Shown piece by piece: positions 25,488 through 34,285 of a DNA stretch of 64,000 bases. The position numbers were made by a program, and so were the translations under genes. The notes beneath the pieces are model-generated. The model was not told the DNA's origin. It ran no database searches and was given only the letters and a program-made list of their open reading frames with translations. This stretch comes from CBDCFL01 sp965216135. GTDB taxonomy: Bacteria > Pseudomonadota > Alphaproteobacteria > Rhodobacterales > Rhodobacteraceae. Position 1 is the stretch's first letter. Every line of letters begins with the position of its first letter. Location of the stretch: the NCBI GenBank assembly GCA_965216135.1, contig CBDCFL010000020.1, positions 62,001-126,000 on the forward strand, read 5' to 3'.

Positions 25488-25720
25488 GGTAGTGGGCCAC
25501 GGCGTAAGGACCAACCAGCAGTTCCAGCCCAAAAACATGCGGCCTGCGAGATTGCGCAACTCTAACTCTGCCCTGCCCGCTCCTCCGGCTGTCTGCGCCT
25601 CTTCCCGCACCCGTTCGGCGATGCCGGGCAGGAAAGTTCCAGAGCCTGTTGCGGGGTCAAGAATGGTCAGGTTGTGGTCGCGTAGGCTGTCAATCCCGGA
25701 GTAAAAAGGGTCAATGTCCC
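25488..25720 (-). pseudogene. Type ISP/N6-adenine DNA methyltransferase remnant
   Basis: A fragment starting near SGIDSLRDHNLTILDPATGS, with the SAM-binding motif I DPATGSGTFLPGIAERVREE. Further on, RMFGLELLVGPYAVAHYR requires a one-base frame change from the main frame. This matches the methylase part of single-chain type ISP restriction-modification enzymes. It is cut by the IS6 element on one side and by an IS21-like end on the other. Confidence 0.65.
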
Positions 25721-25847
25721 GGTGCAAAACTGGACACCTGGTTTGATTTAGGTGCGCACCCTGGTGCGTGTGCTTTCCAGATAGCTGATGCGTGCCAGGG
25801 TGCGTTGGCCGCAGGCCAACCTTTTCGCAGTTTTGGTATTTTCAGGA

Positions 25848-26537
25848 TTACGGTTTGGCGATTTTGCTCTGGCGCAACCGGTAGCTTTCGCCGTTCATCT
25901 CGAGGATATGGACGTGGTGGGTCAGGCGATCGAGAATGGCGCCTGTGAGGCGTTCCGCGCAGAAGACCTCGGTCCATTCATCGAACGGCAGGTTGGATGT
26001 GATGATGATGGAGCCGCGTTCGTAGCGCTGCGAGATGATCTCGAAGAGAAGCTCGGCCCCGGTCTTGCTCAGTGGCACAAAACCCAGCTCATCAATGATC
26101 AGCAGGTCCTGGCTGACCAGTTGTTTCTGCAAGCGCTGCAGGCGGCGTTCGTCGACGGCCTCGATGAGTTCATGGACGAGAGCAGCGGCAGTGGTGAAGC
26201 GTACTTTCCTGCCCTTCTGGCAGGCCGCCAGACCCAATCCCAGTGCGATATGGGTTTTACCTATGCCGCTTGGCCCCAGTGCGATGATATTGGCGCGCCG
26301 GTCGATGAACTCACCGCGGGCCAGTTGCATGGTCAGGACCTTGTTCAGCGACGGGATGACCTTGAAGTTGAAGCTGTCCAGGCTTTTGGTCGCCGGGAAC
26401 TTTGCGGCCTTGATCCGGCGCTCGACCATCCGGCGTTCGCGCTCGATCAGTTCCAACCCGCAAAGCCGCAGCAGGTAGTTGATGTGATCCCTGTTCTCCA
26501 CTGCGCATTGCCGGGCCTGTTTGGCATATTCGCGCAC
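25848..26537 (-). CDS. istB: IstB-like ATPase of a third IS21-type element (istA lost)
   Basis: 229 residues. Walker A IIALGPSGIGKTHIALGLGL, Walker B DLLIIDELGFVPLS, sensor IIITSNLPFDEWTEVF and LDRLTHHVHILEMNGESYRLR. It is only distantly related to the other IstB proteins here. About 30 N-terminal residues usual for the family are missing or replaced, and no istA precedes it, so it is a remnant element. The end near 25690-25735 (CCCGGTGCAAAACTGGACAC) may be its terminal repeat. Confidence 0.85.
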   Translation of the reverse strand: MREYAKQARQCAVENRDHINYLLRLCGLELIERERRMVERRIKAAKFPATKSLDSFNFKVIPSLNKVLTMQLARGEFIDRRANIIALGPSGIGKTHIALGLGLAACQKGRKVRFTTAAALVHELIEAVDERRLQRLQKQLVSQDLLIIDELGFVPLSKTGAELLFEIISQRYERGSIIITSNLPFDEWTEVFCAERLTGAILDRLTHHVHILEMNGESYRLRQSKIAKP

Positions 26538-26622
26538 TTAACCGCCAGGACGGCACCTTGGTCCCTTTTGGGGTGTAAGGCAAATAAAGTGGCTGCTTCC
26601 GGAACAATGAATAAATTGACTA

Positions 26623-26644
26623 TTGGTAACGCATGTGTCACCAA
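26623..26644. promoter_or_regulatory. Inverted-repeat operator of toxin-antitoxin pair 2
   Basis: Arms TTGGTAAC and GTCACCAA (one mismatch) around GCATGT, ending 8 bp before the toxin ATG. A TTGACT hexamer lies just upstream, so repressor binding here would block the promoter. Confidence 0.6.
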
Positions 26645-26652
26645 AGCTTCTT

Positions 26653-26982
26653 ATGATTGAGCTTGTTGTCTATGTAACAGAAGAGGGAAAAGCTCCGTTC
26701 GATGATTGGTTTGACAAGCTCGATACGGCCGCAGCCCTGAAAGTACGAACCGCGCTTGCGCGGATCGAGACCGGCAACCTGGGCGATGTGAAGCCAATAG
26801 GGCAGGGCGTGTCCGAAAGGCGCATCACCTTCGGCCCAGGCTATCGCGTCTATTTTGGCAAAGACGGCGACAAAATCGTGATCCTGCTTTGCGGCGGCAC
26901 GAAGAAGCGCCAGTCAAAGGACATCGAACAAGCCAAGGCATTTTGGGACGACTACAAGAACCGAAAAAAGAAAGGAGACTGA
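26653..26982 (+). CDS. RelE/HigB-like toxin of pair 2
   Basis: 109 residues from the ATG giving MIELVVYVTEEGKAPFDDWF. RelE-superfamily (PF05973-type) toxin with RITFGPGYRVYFGKDGDKIVILLCGGTKKRQSKDIEQAK, the usual core strands and terminal lysine-rich helix. Presumed ribosome-dependent mRNA nuclease. It is followed after 1 bp by its antitoxin. Confidence 0.92.
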   Translation: MIELVVYVTEEGKAPFDDWFDKLDTAAALKVRTALARIETGNLGDVKPIGQGVSERRITFGPGYRVYFGKDGDKIVILLCGGTKKRQSKDIEQAKAFWDDYKNRKKKGD

Positions 26983-26983
26983 C

Positions 26984-27313
26984 ATGCCACTGACCAGAGA
27001 TTTCAAGAATACCATCAAGGCACGCGCCGAGCGTGATCCTGAGTTTCGGGTTGGCCTGTTCCGCGAGGCGATCGACGCGCTTTTCAGCGACGATCTTGAA
27101 ACCGGCAAAGTGCTTTTGCGTGACTACGTGAACGCAACAGTTGGGTTTGAGACCCTTGCCGAAGAAATGAAAAAGAACCCGAAGAGCTTGATGCGTATGC
27201 TCAGCGACAAGGGCAATCCCCGTGCTGACAACCTGCTTGCTATGGTTGCACGCCTGAAGCAGCACGAAGGCGTTTCGTTCTCGCTTACTCGCAACAATGG
27301 CCTTCACGCATGA
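26984..27313 (+). CDS. HTH antitoxin of pair 2 (addiction module antidote family)
   Basis: 109 residues: TRDFKNTIKARAERDPEFRV, LFREAIDALFSDDLETGKVLLRDYVNATVGFETLAEEM, then a helix-turn-helix KNPKSLMRMLSDKGNPRADNLLAMVARL. This is the antidote partner commonly found after PF05973-type toxins. Ribosome-binding site AAAGGAG. Pair 2 is not related to pair 1 by eye. Confidence 0.92.
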   Translation: MPLTRDFKNTIKARAERDPEFRVGLFREAIDALFSDDLETGKVLLRDYVNATVGFETLAEEMKKNPKSLMRMLSDKGNPRADNLLAMVARLKQHEGVSFSLTRNNGLHA

Positions 27314-28099
27314 ATAATCATTCAACGCGCCTTGCATGATTGCTGCTTTATTGGGTGCAGATAGCTCCCGACTACGTGTTTTGCAAGTGCATCGCTCATA
27401 AGCGGCTGTTAGTATTTTGAAAAACGAAGAATTTTCGACTGAGTGAGGGAAAACAGGCATGAATGCTGTTGAGATCGAAGAAGCAATTTCTGCGCTTGCC
27501 GAGCTGCCTTTCGATGCCGAGGAATTCCCCTTCGCTTTCCTGCTGGCCTTTGGCAACAAAGCGACGACCATCAAGCGTCTGCGCAGCGGATCGTCCAACA
27601 AGTCCGACCAGGGCGGCGTGCTTCAGACCAACAACGTTCACCTTAAGGTATGCGCTGAGGGTGAAGTCACAAGAACGCTTGCTCAGCTCAAGGTCAGCCC
27701 CGCCACAACGAAGGCCAAGGCAAAATTCGTGTTGGCCACGGATGGTAACGACCTTGAAGCAGAAGACCTGGTGACAGGCGAAACCATCGCCTGCGCCTAT
27801 GAGGACTTTCCTGATCACTTCGGGTTCTTCCTGCCCCTTGCAGGTATCAGCACCGTCAAACAAATCCGCGAGAGCGCTTTTGACATCAAGGCGACCGGCC
27901 GTCTCAACCGGCTCTATGTTGAGCTTCTAAAGGACAACCCCGAATGGGGCACGGCCGCGCGCCGCCACGACATGAATCACTTCATGGCGCGGCTGATCTT
28001 CTGCTTCTTTGCCGAAGACACCGACATCTTCGAGAAAGCCGACGAGTTCACCAGCACGATCGAGAAGATGAGCAAGAGGGACAGTTCGAACACCCATGA

Positions 28100-29959
28100 A
28101 GCGAGTCGCGCGAGGGGATTTCACCCTCACGCGCTCCCAGAACCGTACGTGAACCTCTCGGCTCATACGGCTCCCAGCATTCAGCCATTTGCGTAGAGCA
28201 GAGACCAATGGGCGAACAGTCCCGGCGTGGATTTCACGATTCTGGCGAGCCAGAGCCGCGCTTGCCGGGGCCGTTGCTTGAAGCGCTTGTACTTCCGCAT
28301 CACCCATCGGACCAAATGGGCGTCTATCAGACGCAGTGTCGGATAGAGCGCCGATTTGTAGAAGCATCTGAAGTAGCCGATCCAACCCTCAATCTGGCGA
28401 TTGAACATACGGGCCAGATCGGTCAGCCCCTTGTCGCTGCGCCGTTGCAAACCCCAGTTACGCACCCGGCGTCGGAACGCCTTGAGCGCCTTTGGGGCAG
28501 CAGCCGGAAGGTAGGATACGCCAAACAAACCTCCGCGCCAGATCGCCAGCCGGGGCTGGAACCTGTAGCCGAGGAAGTCGAAAGCAACCGTCGGGAAAGA
28601 TCCCTTTCGGTTCGTATCCTTGCAGTAGACGATCTTTGTCTTCTGCGGGTGAAGTGACAGGCCACATTCAGCGAGCCGATCTTCGACCTGCCGCCATAGC
28701 CTGCGCGCTTCGCCTTCCGTCCGACAATGGCAGATGATGTCATCCGCATAGCGCTCAAACGGCACTTGCGGGTTCTCCCGATCCATCCATTTGTCGAAAG
28801 CGTAGTGCAGAAACAAGTTGGCCAGCAGCGGTGAGATAACCCCACCCTGCGGCGTTCCACGTTCCTGCGAGACAAGACTGCCACCCTCCATCATCACGGG
28901 GGCCTTCAACCACCGTTCGATATAAAGCAGCACCCATCGACAGTCCGTATGATGGCGAACTGCCTTGAGCAGAAGTTCATGATCGATGGTGTCAAAGAAC
29001 CCTTTGATGTCCATGTCCAACACCCAGTCAAAGCGCCAGCATCGCCGGCGCGCCGTCCGAATGGCATCGATGGCGGAGCGTTCAGGCCGGTATCCGTAAG
29101 AATCCCGATGGAAAACTGGTTCCACCAAGGGCTCAAGATACTGTCTGACAACCCCCTGCGCGATGCGGTCCGTGACCGTCGGAATGCCCAACGGTCGTTG
29201 GCCGCCATCGGCTTTGGGGATCATCACCCGACGCACCGGCGATGGCATGTAGCTGCCAGAGGACATCCGGTTCCAAAGCTTGTATAGGTTCGGACCAAGC
29301 CGCTCCCCGAAGCTTTCGAGCGTCTGCCCATCTACACCAGCTGCACCCTGGTTGGCGTCCACATGTTGGAACGCTTCCCAGACGTCTCTCTTTTCTATCG
29401 TAAACGGCTTTGTCCCTGACATCCGGCTCATCCTGTTACCAGTTGGCCAGTGACAGCGACTGAACACCACAACCCCTTCGGTCCAGCGCCATTACAGCAC
29501 CTTCATCCCTACTACGAGTTGTTCTGCCCCTGTGCCCCGCATCGGTACTCTGGACCTTTCGGGGGCTTCCCGATCGGTCGTCTTCCTTGGCATCGGGACG
29601 ACAGGTTCTCCTGTTCCGCAAAAGAGCCTGATCCAGATTCACGCCGCCTTCGAGCCGGATGCCGCATGGGCCGGACTTCAGGGCTCCGCCCATACTCATC
29701 CCGGGGTGACCACCACCCCCGGTTCTGACATCAACCATACGCTTTCGGCAGTTCATCGACGGTTCGCTTTCGCTCGTCTCTCTGGATCGTACCTGACGGG
29801 GTCACGCCCCGCCGTTTCCACAACGCTCACCACCATCGCTCTTTACGACAGCAGCTTGTGGTGGTTTGGGATCGGCTCCTGATCGCCGAACCCGAGGGGC
29901 CTACCCTCATCTCTCTTACAGTTACGTACCTCCTTTCCATGTTGGCACTCAGGACACAC
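28100..29959 (-). mobile_element. Group II intron, antisense to the MmeI-like gene
   Basis: About 1.86 kb. On the minus strand it starts GTGTGTCCTGAG (29959 downward), the GUGYG-type 5' end. The hallmark 34-nt domain V (GAGCCGTATGAG ... GTACGGTTC) follows the RT gene, and then a domain VI-like hairpin. The end is set to within a base or two by requiring HEVISEL to read across the exon joint. Because the intron is opposite to the host gene, it cannot splice from that gene's mRNA. Confidence 0.88.
28181..29431 (-). CDS. Group II intron reverse transcriptase/maturase
   Basis: About 416 residues. RT domain with RPLGIPTVTDRIAQGVV, RDSYGYRPERSAIDAIRT, DIKGFFDTIDHELLL, GTPQGGVISPLLANLFLHY, the catalytic FERYADDIICHC and the LHPQKTKIVYC block. 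It is followed by the maturase X domain (FDFLGYRFQPR ... WIGYFRCFYKS). No endonuclease domain is seen. The start is taken at MSRMSGTKPFTIEKRD; a longer start 13 codons upstream is possible. Intact, so the intron may be mobile. Confidence 0.94.
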   Translation of the reverse strand: MSRMSGTKPFTIEKRDVWEAFQHVDANQGAAGVDGQTLESFGERLGPNLYKLWNRMSSGSYMPSPVRRVMIPKADGGQRPLGIPTVTDRIAQGVVRQYLEPLVEPVFHRDSYGYRPERSAIDAIRTARRRCWRFDWVLDMDIKGFFDTIDHELLLKAVRHHTDCRWVLLYIERWLKAPVMMEGGSLVSQERGTPQGGVISPLLANLFLHYAFDKWMDRENPQVPFERYADDIICHCRTEGEARRLWRQVEDRLAECGLSLHPQKTKIVYCKDTNRKGSFPTVAFDFLGYRFQPRLAIWRGGLFGVSYLPAAAPKALKAFRRRVRNWGLQRRSDKGLTDLARMFNRQIEGWIGYFRCFYKSALYPTLRLIDAHLVRWVMRKYKRFKQRPRQARLWLARIVKSTPGLFAHWSLLYANG

Positions 29960-30731
29960 GGTGATCAGCGAGCTTTTCCGCGCGATGAACACCAAGGCTG
30001 CGGATCGAACGGCGGCAGGCATCGCGCGTTGGGCGAATGTCTTCCCTTACGTGAACGGCGGGTTGTTCTCGGGGGGCACGGATGTGCCGCGCTTCAGCCG
30101 TATTGCGCGCTCTTACCTTATCCATATCGGTAGCCTCGACTGGACGAAGATAAACCCCGATATCTTCGGCTCGATGATCCAGGCCGTGGCGGATGATGAG
30201 GAACGCGCCGCACTTGGCATGCATTACACGTCTGTGCCGAACATCCTGAAGGTGCTCAATCCGCTCTTCCTTGATGATCTGCGCGAAAAGCTGGAAGAGG
30301 CGGGGGACAACCCGCGCAAGCTGCTAAATCTGCGCAGTCGCATCGCCAAGATCCGGGTTTTCGATCCGGCCTGTGGATCGGGCAACTTCCTTGTGATCTC
30401 TTACAAGGAGATGCGGGCGATCGAGGCAGAAATCAACGAGCGGCGAGACGAGGCTGATCGGCGCACAGAAATCCCGTTGACCAACTATCGCGGGATCGAG
30501 CTGCGCGACTTTCCCGCCGAGATAGCGCGTTTGGCGCTGATCATCGCCGAGTATCAGTGCGACGTGACCTATCGTGGACAGATGGAAGCCCTGGCAGAAT
30601 TCCTCCCACTCGATGCGATGAACTGGATCACCTGCGGTAATTCCCTGCGGCTCGACTGGCTGAGTATTTGCCCTCCCACGGGGATAGGTGTGAAGTACCA
30701 GGCCGACGATTTGTTTCACTCTCCGTTAGAC

Positions 30732-31642
30732 TGTCCGTCATCAGAGGTTTTGGTTCCAGAGGCCGCGTAAATTAGGCGAGTATCTGACTCATCTGGTTGA
30801 TAGTATTATGCGGCGAGTTTGCGGTGTTGCAAGCGCCGGATTTCAAGTCTTTTGCGTTTGATCCTTTCTCGTTGGTTTAGAATGGCTTGTGCCCGTCCGA
30901 AGTAGACGTCGGATGGCGTGACGTTGTTCAGGCTCTCATGATACCGGTGATGGTTGTAGTGATCGACGAAGGCTTCGATCTGGTGCTTTAGGTCGCCTGG
31001 CAGGAAGTAATTTTCCAGCAGAATGCGGTTCTTCAGGGTCTGATGCCAGCGTTCGATCTTGCCTTGGGTCTGTGGATGATATGGCGCCCCGCGAGAATGC
31101 CTCATGCCTTTGTCGCTCAGCCATTCGGCCAGGTCGCCCGAGACGTAGCTGGAGCCGTTGTCACTCAGCAGTCGCGGCTTGTGAACGACATGGACCTGAT
31201 CGCAGCCTGAAGCCTGTAACGCCAGATCCAGCGTGTCCGTCACATCTTCTGTCCTCATGTTGGTGCAAAGCTTCCAGGCAATGATGTAGCGGCTGTAATC
31301 GTCCAGGATCGTGCTGAGATAGAACCAACCCCAACCGAGAACCTTGAGATAGGTAAAGTCGGTCTGCCAAAGCTGATTGATGGCTGTGGTCTTGTCTTTG
31401 AACTCGCTGGCGGCTTTGATCACGATGAAAGCCGGGCTGGTGATCAGGTCGTGCGCCTTCAGCACACGATACACTGAAGCCTCTGATATAAAGTACTTTT
31501 TGGTATCGGTGAAGGTCACCGCCAGCTCTCGCGGCGACAGCTCCGTCTCTGTCAAAGCCAGCTTGACGATCTTGGTCCGGACTGCGTCAGGGATGCGGTT
31601 CCAAACGTGCTTTGGCTTCGGGGATTGGTCCTTCAGCCGCAT
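30732..31642 (-). mobile_element. IS3-family element C, truncated on the right
   Basis: The left end TGTCCGTCATCAGAGG (from 30732) resembles the end of the IS3 copy at 38682 (TGTCCGTCGTCAGATT). The element holds most of OrfB, but OrfA and the other terminal repeat are missing. The sequence changes at about 31643 into a methyltransferase frame. Confidence 0.75.
30806..31642 (-). CDS. IS3-family transposase OrfB, N-terminus probably chimeric or truncated
   Basis: 278 residues. The integrase core is complete: NQLWQTDFTYLKVLGWGWFY (first Asp), RLLSDNGSSYVSGDLAEWL (second Asp) and HPQTQGKIERWHQTLKNRI (Glu). The HTH region KIVKLALTETELSPRELAVTF is present. The frame reaches the truncation point, so the original N-terminus and the OrfA frameshift region are lost. 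Confidence 0.9.
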   Translation of the reverse strand: MRLKDQSPKPKHVWNRIPDAVRTKIVKLALTETELSPRELAVTFTDTKKYFISEASVYRVLKAHDLITSPAFIVIKAASEFKDKTTAINQLWQTDFTYLKVLGWGWFYLSTILDDYSRYIIAWKLCTNMRTEDVTDTLDLALQASGCDQVHVVHKPRLLSDNGSSYVSGDLAEWLSDKGMRHSRGAPYHPQTQGKIERWHQTLKNRILLENYFLPGDLKHQIEAFVDHYNHHRYHESLNNVTPSDVYFGRAQAILNQRERIKRKRLEIRRLQHRKLAA

Positions 31643-32345
31643 TTATTGGCCGCCGGGCGGTCGTGTTCCGTCTTATAAGCGATTTCTGGACGAGATGCCG
31701 GGGACGCCAATTGATACGATCTGGGACGATATTGGTGGCCTGCAATCGAACGACTCAGAGCGCACCGGCTATCCAACGCAGAAGCCCTTGCCTCTTTACG
31801 AGCGAATGGTCCGCACCAGTAGCAACGAGGGCGACGTTGTGTGCGACCCCTTCGCGGGTTGCGCCACGACGCTCGTGGCCGCCGAGCGGCTACAGCGCCA
31901 GTGGGTCGGGATTGATATTTGGGACAAGGCGCACGAGGTCGTCGTGGAGCGCATGAGGGCCACTACGGGCCTATTCGGTGAAGTTCACTCCGAAACGGAG
32001 CCGCCCGTCCGCACGGACGACGGCGAGACTGCCGCACCCTTCCTCCGCGTCAAGCAGCGGGTGAGCGAGCCAGATGGGCCGAGCTGGACACGAGCCCAGA
32101 TGTACGCGCACTTGCTGGAGCAACACGGCCCGCGTTGCCAAGGCTGCGACCGAGCCTTTGACGATCCTCGCTATCTCGAACTCGACCACAACACGCCGCG
32201 CTCAGACGGCGGGCTAAATCACATATCGAACCGCATCCTACTGTGCGGGCCGTGCAACCGGCTCAAGAGCAACACCTACACGCGGGTCGGGCTGCGGCGG
32301 GAGAACAAGCGCAAGGGCTACATGGTGACAGGGAGTGCAACATGA
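31643..32345 (+). pseudogene. DNA methyltransferase-HNH nuclease fusion, N-terminally truncated
   Basis: About 233 codons in frame to the TGA at 32343-32345. The first half is the C-terminal part of a beta-class DNA methyltransferase: IYWPPGG, TGYPTQKPLPLYERMV, then VVCDPFAGCATTLVAAERLQ and QWVGIDI, the SAM-binding motif. The second half is an HNH endonuclease domain: CQGCDRAFDDPRYLELDHNT, then NHISNRILLCGPCNRLKS with two CxxC pairs and the H-N-H residues. The DPPY catalytic motif and N-terminus are lost at the junction with IS3. It overlaps the AT-hook gene (ATGA) and lies in the second cargo transposon. I do not know a described family with this order. Confidence 0.75.
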
Positions 32346-32515
32346 CTATAGAGCCGACCAAGAAGCGCAGCCGAGGCCGCCCGATCAAGAACACAATGCC
32401 CAACCCTATTCCTGACACGGCAGAGAACATCGCACGGGCGATCATGCGACGATCGCCAAAGAAGAATTGGGCTTATATGAAAGCGGCGAAGGAGCAAAAA
32501 GCCAATCGAGCATAG
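32342..32515 (+). CDS. Tiny AT-hook-like protein of the second cargo transposon
   Basis: 57 residues: KKRSRGRPIKN (AT-hook core RGRP), then PNPIPDTAENIARAI, SPKKNWAYMKAAKEQK. It is homologous to the 51-residue protein at 3273-3428, with the same order of segments. It overlaps the methyltransferase-HNH stop by ATGA, so the two are translationally coupled, and it lies directly before the right terminal repeat. Function unknown. Confidence 0.72.
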   Translation: MTIEPTKKRSRGRPIKNTMPNPIPDTAENIARAIMRRSPKKNWAYMKAAKEQKANRA

Positions 32516-32525
32516 ATTCACACCC

Positions 32526-32550
32526 TTGGGTAAACACGTATATAATTCCC
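32526..32550. repeat. Right terminal repeat of a second IS1595-like cargo transposon
   Basis: TTGGGTAAACACGTATATAATTCCC parallels the 25-base right end at 3434-3458 in length and pattern (TTGGG..., ...TATA..., ...CCC). The left end and transposase of this element are not found; IS3 element C has replaced that side. The 8 bp beyond (TAAAATTA) is the likely target duplication. Confidence 0.6.
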
Positions 32551-32592
32551 TAAAATTAACAGGCTAGACGAGCTGATGCCGTGGAATTACAG

Positions 32593-34150
32593 CCCGGAAG
32601 TGTAACCACCGGACGCTTACCATTGAGATGTGCGCGCGATGCAATTTCTTGCGTTGAGGGAATCGTCCGTGATTCCTTGTCTGGCACCGAATCGAGGACG
32701 AGAGGTGCGGGTCATGGAGGATCGGTGGTTTGAGGAGGAGCTTGCGGGCTGCCAGCTTGGCGACGGCCGATTGGACCGTCGCCTTCGCCAACTGGTTGAG
32801 CAAATGGAAGCCGGGTTCGGAGAGAGCATCCCGCTGGCCTGCCAGGACTGGGCCAACACGAAGGCAGCCTACCGCTTCTTCTCCAACGACCGGGTGAGCG
32901 AAGAAGATATTCTTTGGGGCCATTTCGACGCGACGCAGCGCCGGTTCGTCGCGAGTGACGGCCCGATTCTGGTTCTCCATGACACGACGGAGTTCTCCTG
33001 GCGGCGCAAGCGCCCCGAGGCGGTGGGCTTCACGACAAAGGTGAGCAGCGGCAAGGACAAGGCCGGTCGCTATCGCTTGCACACGGTCTGCGGGCTGCTG
33101 ATGCATTCGAGCATGGCGGTGACGACCGATGGACTGCCTCTCGGAATTGCTGCGGTCAAGTTCTGGAACCGCAAGAAGTTCAAGGGAGCGGCGTCCCTCA
33201 AGAGAAAGGTCAATCCGACACGCGTGCCGATCGAGGGCAAAGAGAGTATGCGCTGGCTGGATAACCTGCGCCGGTCCACCGAGTTGCTTGGCGAGCCGAC
33301 ACGCTGCGTTCACATCGCCGACCGCGAGGGCGACATCTGGGAGTTGTTTTGCCTGGCCCGCGAACTGGACACCCATTTCCTCATCAGGCGCTGTGTCGAC
33401 CGGCTCGCCGGCGATGGGTCCCACAAGGTGTCTGACGCGATGGCCGAGGTGAAGGTCCGGGGACTGCACCGGGTCGCCGTCCGCGACGACAAGGGCAGAC
33501 CCGGCATCGCGCAGGTCGAGGTCACATACCGCCGCATGACGGTCCGGCCGCCGATCGGCAAACAGAAACGCTATCCGACGCTCGTCCTCACCCTGTTGCA
33601 CGCCCGTGAGCCGCAGGAGCCGGCGGGCCGCCTCCGTATCGACTGGAAGCTGATCACTGACCTGCCGGTCGACAGTCACGATGACGCGGTGGAGAAGCTG
33701 CGCTGGTATGCCATGCGCTGGAAGATCGAGGTCTTCCATAAGATCCTGAAATCGGGCTGCCGGGCCGAACAGGCGCGGCTGCGAACCGCCGAGAGGCTGG
33801 TCAGGTTGCTCGCAGTGTTCTGCATCCTGAGCTGGCGCGTGTTCTGGTTGACGATGCTCAATCGGACCGAGCCAGACCTCGAACCGGCTCTCGTGCTGAC
33901 TGAAATCGAAATCAAGGTGCTCGATCACCTGATCCCGGATCCTGCCGCCGATCCTTCGCCGGCCAGGACGCTCTCGCTCTATCTCATCAAGATCGCCAGG
34001 CTCGGCGGCTATCTCGCCCGGGCCAAGGATCCGCCCCCAGGCAACATCGTCATGTGGCGCGGTCTCTCCCGGTTGAACGACATCGCACTTGGTGCCGCCT
34101 TGCAAATCAACAATGTGGGTAATTGAAAGCTACGCCGGAGGCTTACGAAA
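32593..34150 (+). mobile_element. IS4-family (Tn5/IS50-like) element
   Basis: About 1.56 kb with one transposase gene. Imperfect inverted repeats sit near 32596-32620 (AGTGTAACCACCGGACGC) and 34126-34150 (GCCGGAGGCTTACGAA read inverted). Exact ends and target duplication are uncertain. It cuts the tnpB gene of an IS66 element on its right. Confidence 0.7.
32714..34126 (+). CDS. IS4-family (IS50-type) transposase
   Basis: 470 residues from the ATG beginning MEDRWFEEELAGCQLGDGRL, the typical Tn5-like start; a longer frame upstream is possible. Domains: an N-terminal DNA-binding region, the DDE core with VLHDTTEFSW (first Asp), VHIADREGDIWELF (second Asp, DREGD) and the Y-(2)-R-(3)-E-(6)-K signature YAMRWKIEVFHKILKSG, and a C-terminal dimerisation region. 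No frameshift is seen, so it is probably functional. Confidence 0.94.
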   Translation: MEDRWFEEELAGCQLGDGRLDRRLRQLVEQMEAGFGESIPLACQDWANTKAAYRFFSNDRVSEEDILWGHFDATQRRFVASDGPILVLHDTTEFSWRRKRPEAVGFTTKVSSGKDKAGRYRLHTVCGLLMHSSMAVTTDGLPLGIAAVKFWNRKKFKGAASLKRKVNPTRVPIEGKESMRWLDNLRRSTELLGEPTRCVHIADREGDIWELFCLARELDTHFLIRRCVDRLAGDGSHKVSDAMAEVKVRGLHRVAVRDDKGRPGIAQVEVTYRRMTVRPPIGKQKRYPTLVLTLLHAREPQEPAGRLRIDWKLITDLPVDSHDDAVEKLRWYAMRWKIEVFHKILKSGCRAEQARLRTAERLVRLLAVFCILSWRVFWLTMLNRTEPDLEPALVLTEIEIKVLDHLIPDPAADPSPARTLSLYLIKIARLGGYLARAKDPPPGNIVMWRGLSRLNDIALGAALQINNVGN

Positions 34151-34151
34151 C

Positions 34152-34285
34152 ACGTAGAGATCCCCCGCATGGGGGTCGCGCCCAAGCCCTTCCTGAACCT
34201 GGAGGCTCAGCGTGTTCATGCCGCGCCGCATGTCTGTCACGCCCGTCGGCAGCCATACCCGGACACCGGCGGGAACCGGGATCAT
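34152..34285 (-). pseudogene. IS66 TnpB, N-terminal fragment
   Basis: MIPVPAGVRVWLPTGVTDMR, then RGMNTLSLQVQEGLGRD and HAGDLYVFRK, cut where the IS4 element begins. The start overlaps the tnpA stop (ATGA), the usual IS66 arrangement. About 45 of 115 residues remain. Confidence 0.9.

Larger units (their letters stand above)
27459..30733 (+). pseudogene. MmeI-like type IIG restriction-methyltransferase, broken by an intron and IS3
   Basis: The first exon-like part (27459-28099) matches the MmeI N-terminal region (NAVEIEEAISALAELPFDAE, FLLAFGNKATTIKRLRSG) and a helical spacer (NHFMARLIFCFFAEDTDIFE). After the group II intron the frame resumes at 29960 (ISELFRAMN ...) with GMHYTSVPNILKVLNPLFLDDL and the SAM-binding motif FDPACGSGNFLVISYKEMRAIE. 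It is then cut at about 30733 (KYQADDLFHSPLD), where an IS3 end begins. The target-recognition domain and the NPPY catalytic motif are gone, so it cannot methylate. Confidence 0.85.

Noticed and set aside
32564..34105. A 513-codon open frame on the minus strand
   Set aside because: Opposite the IS4-family transposase, whose catalytic motifs are complete; no recognisable domain.
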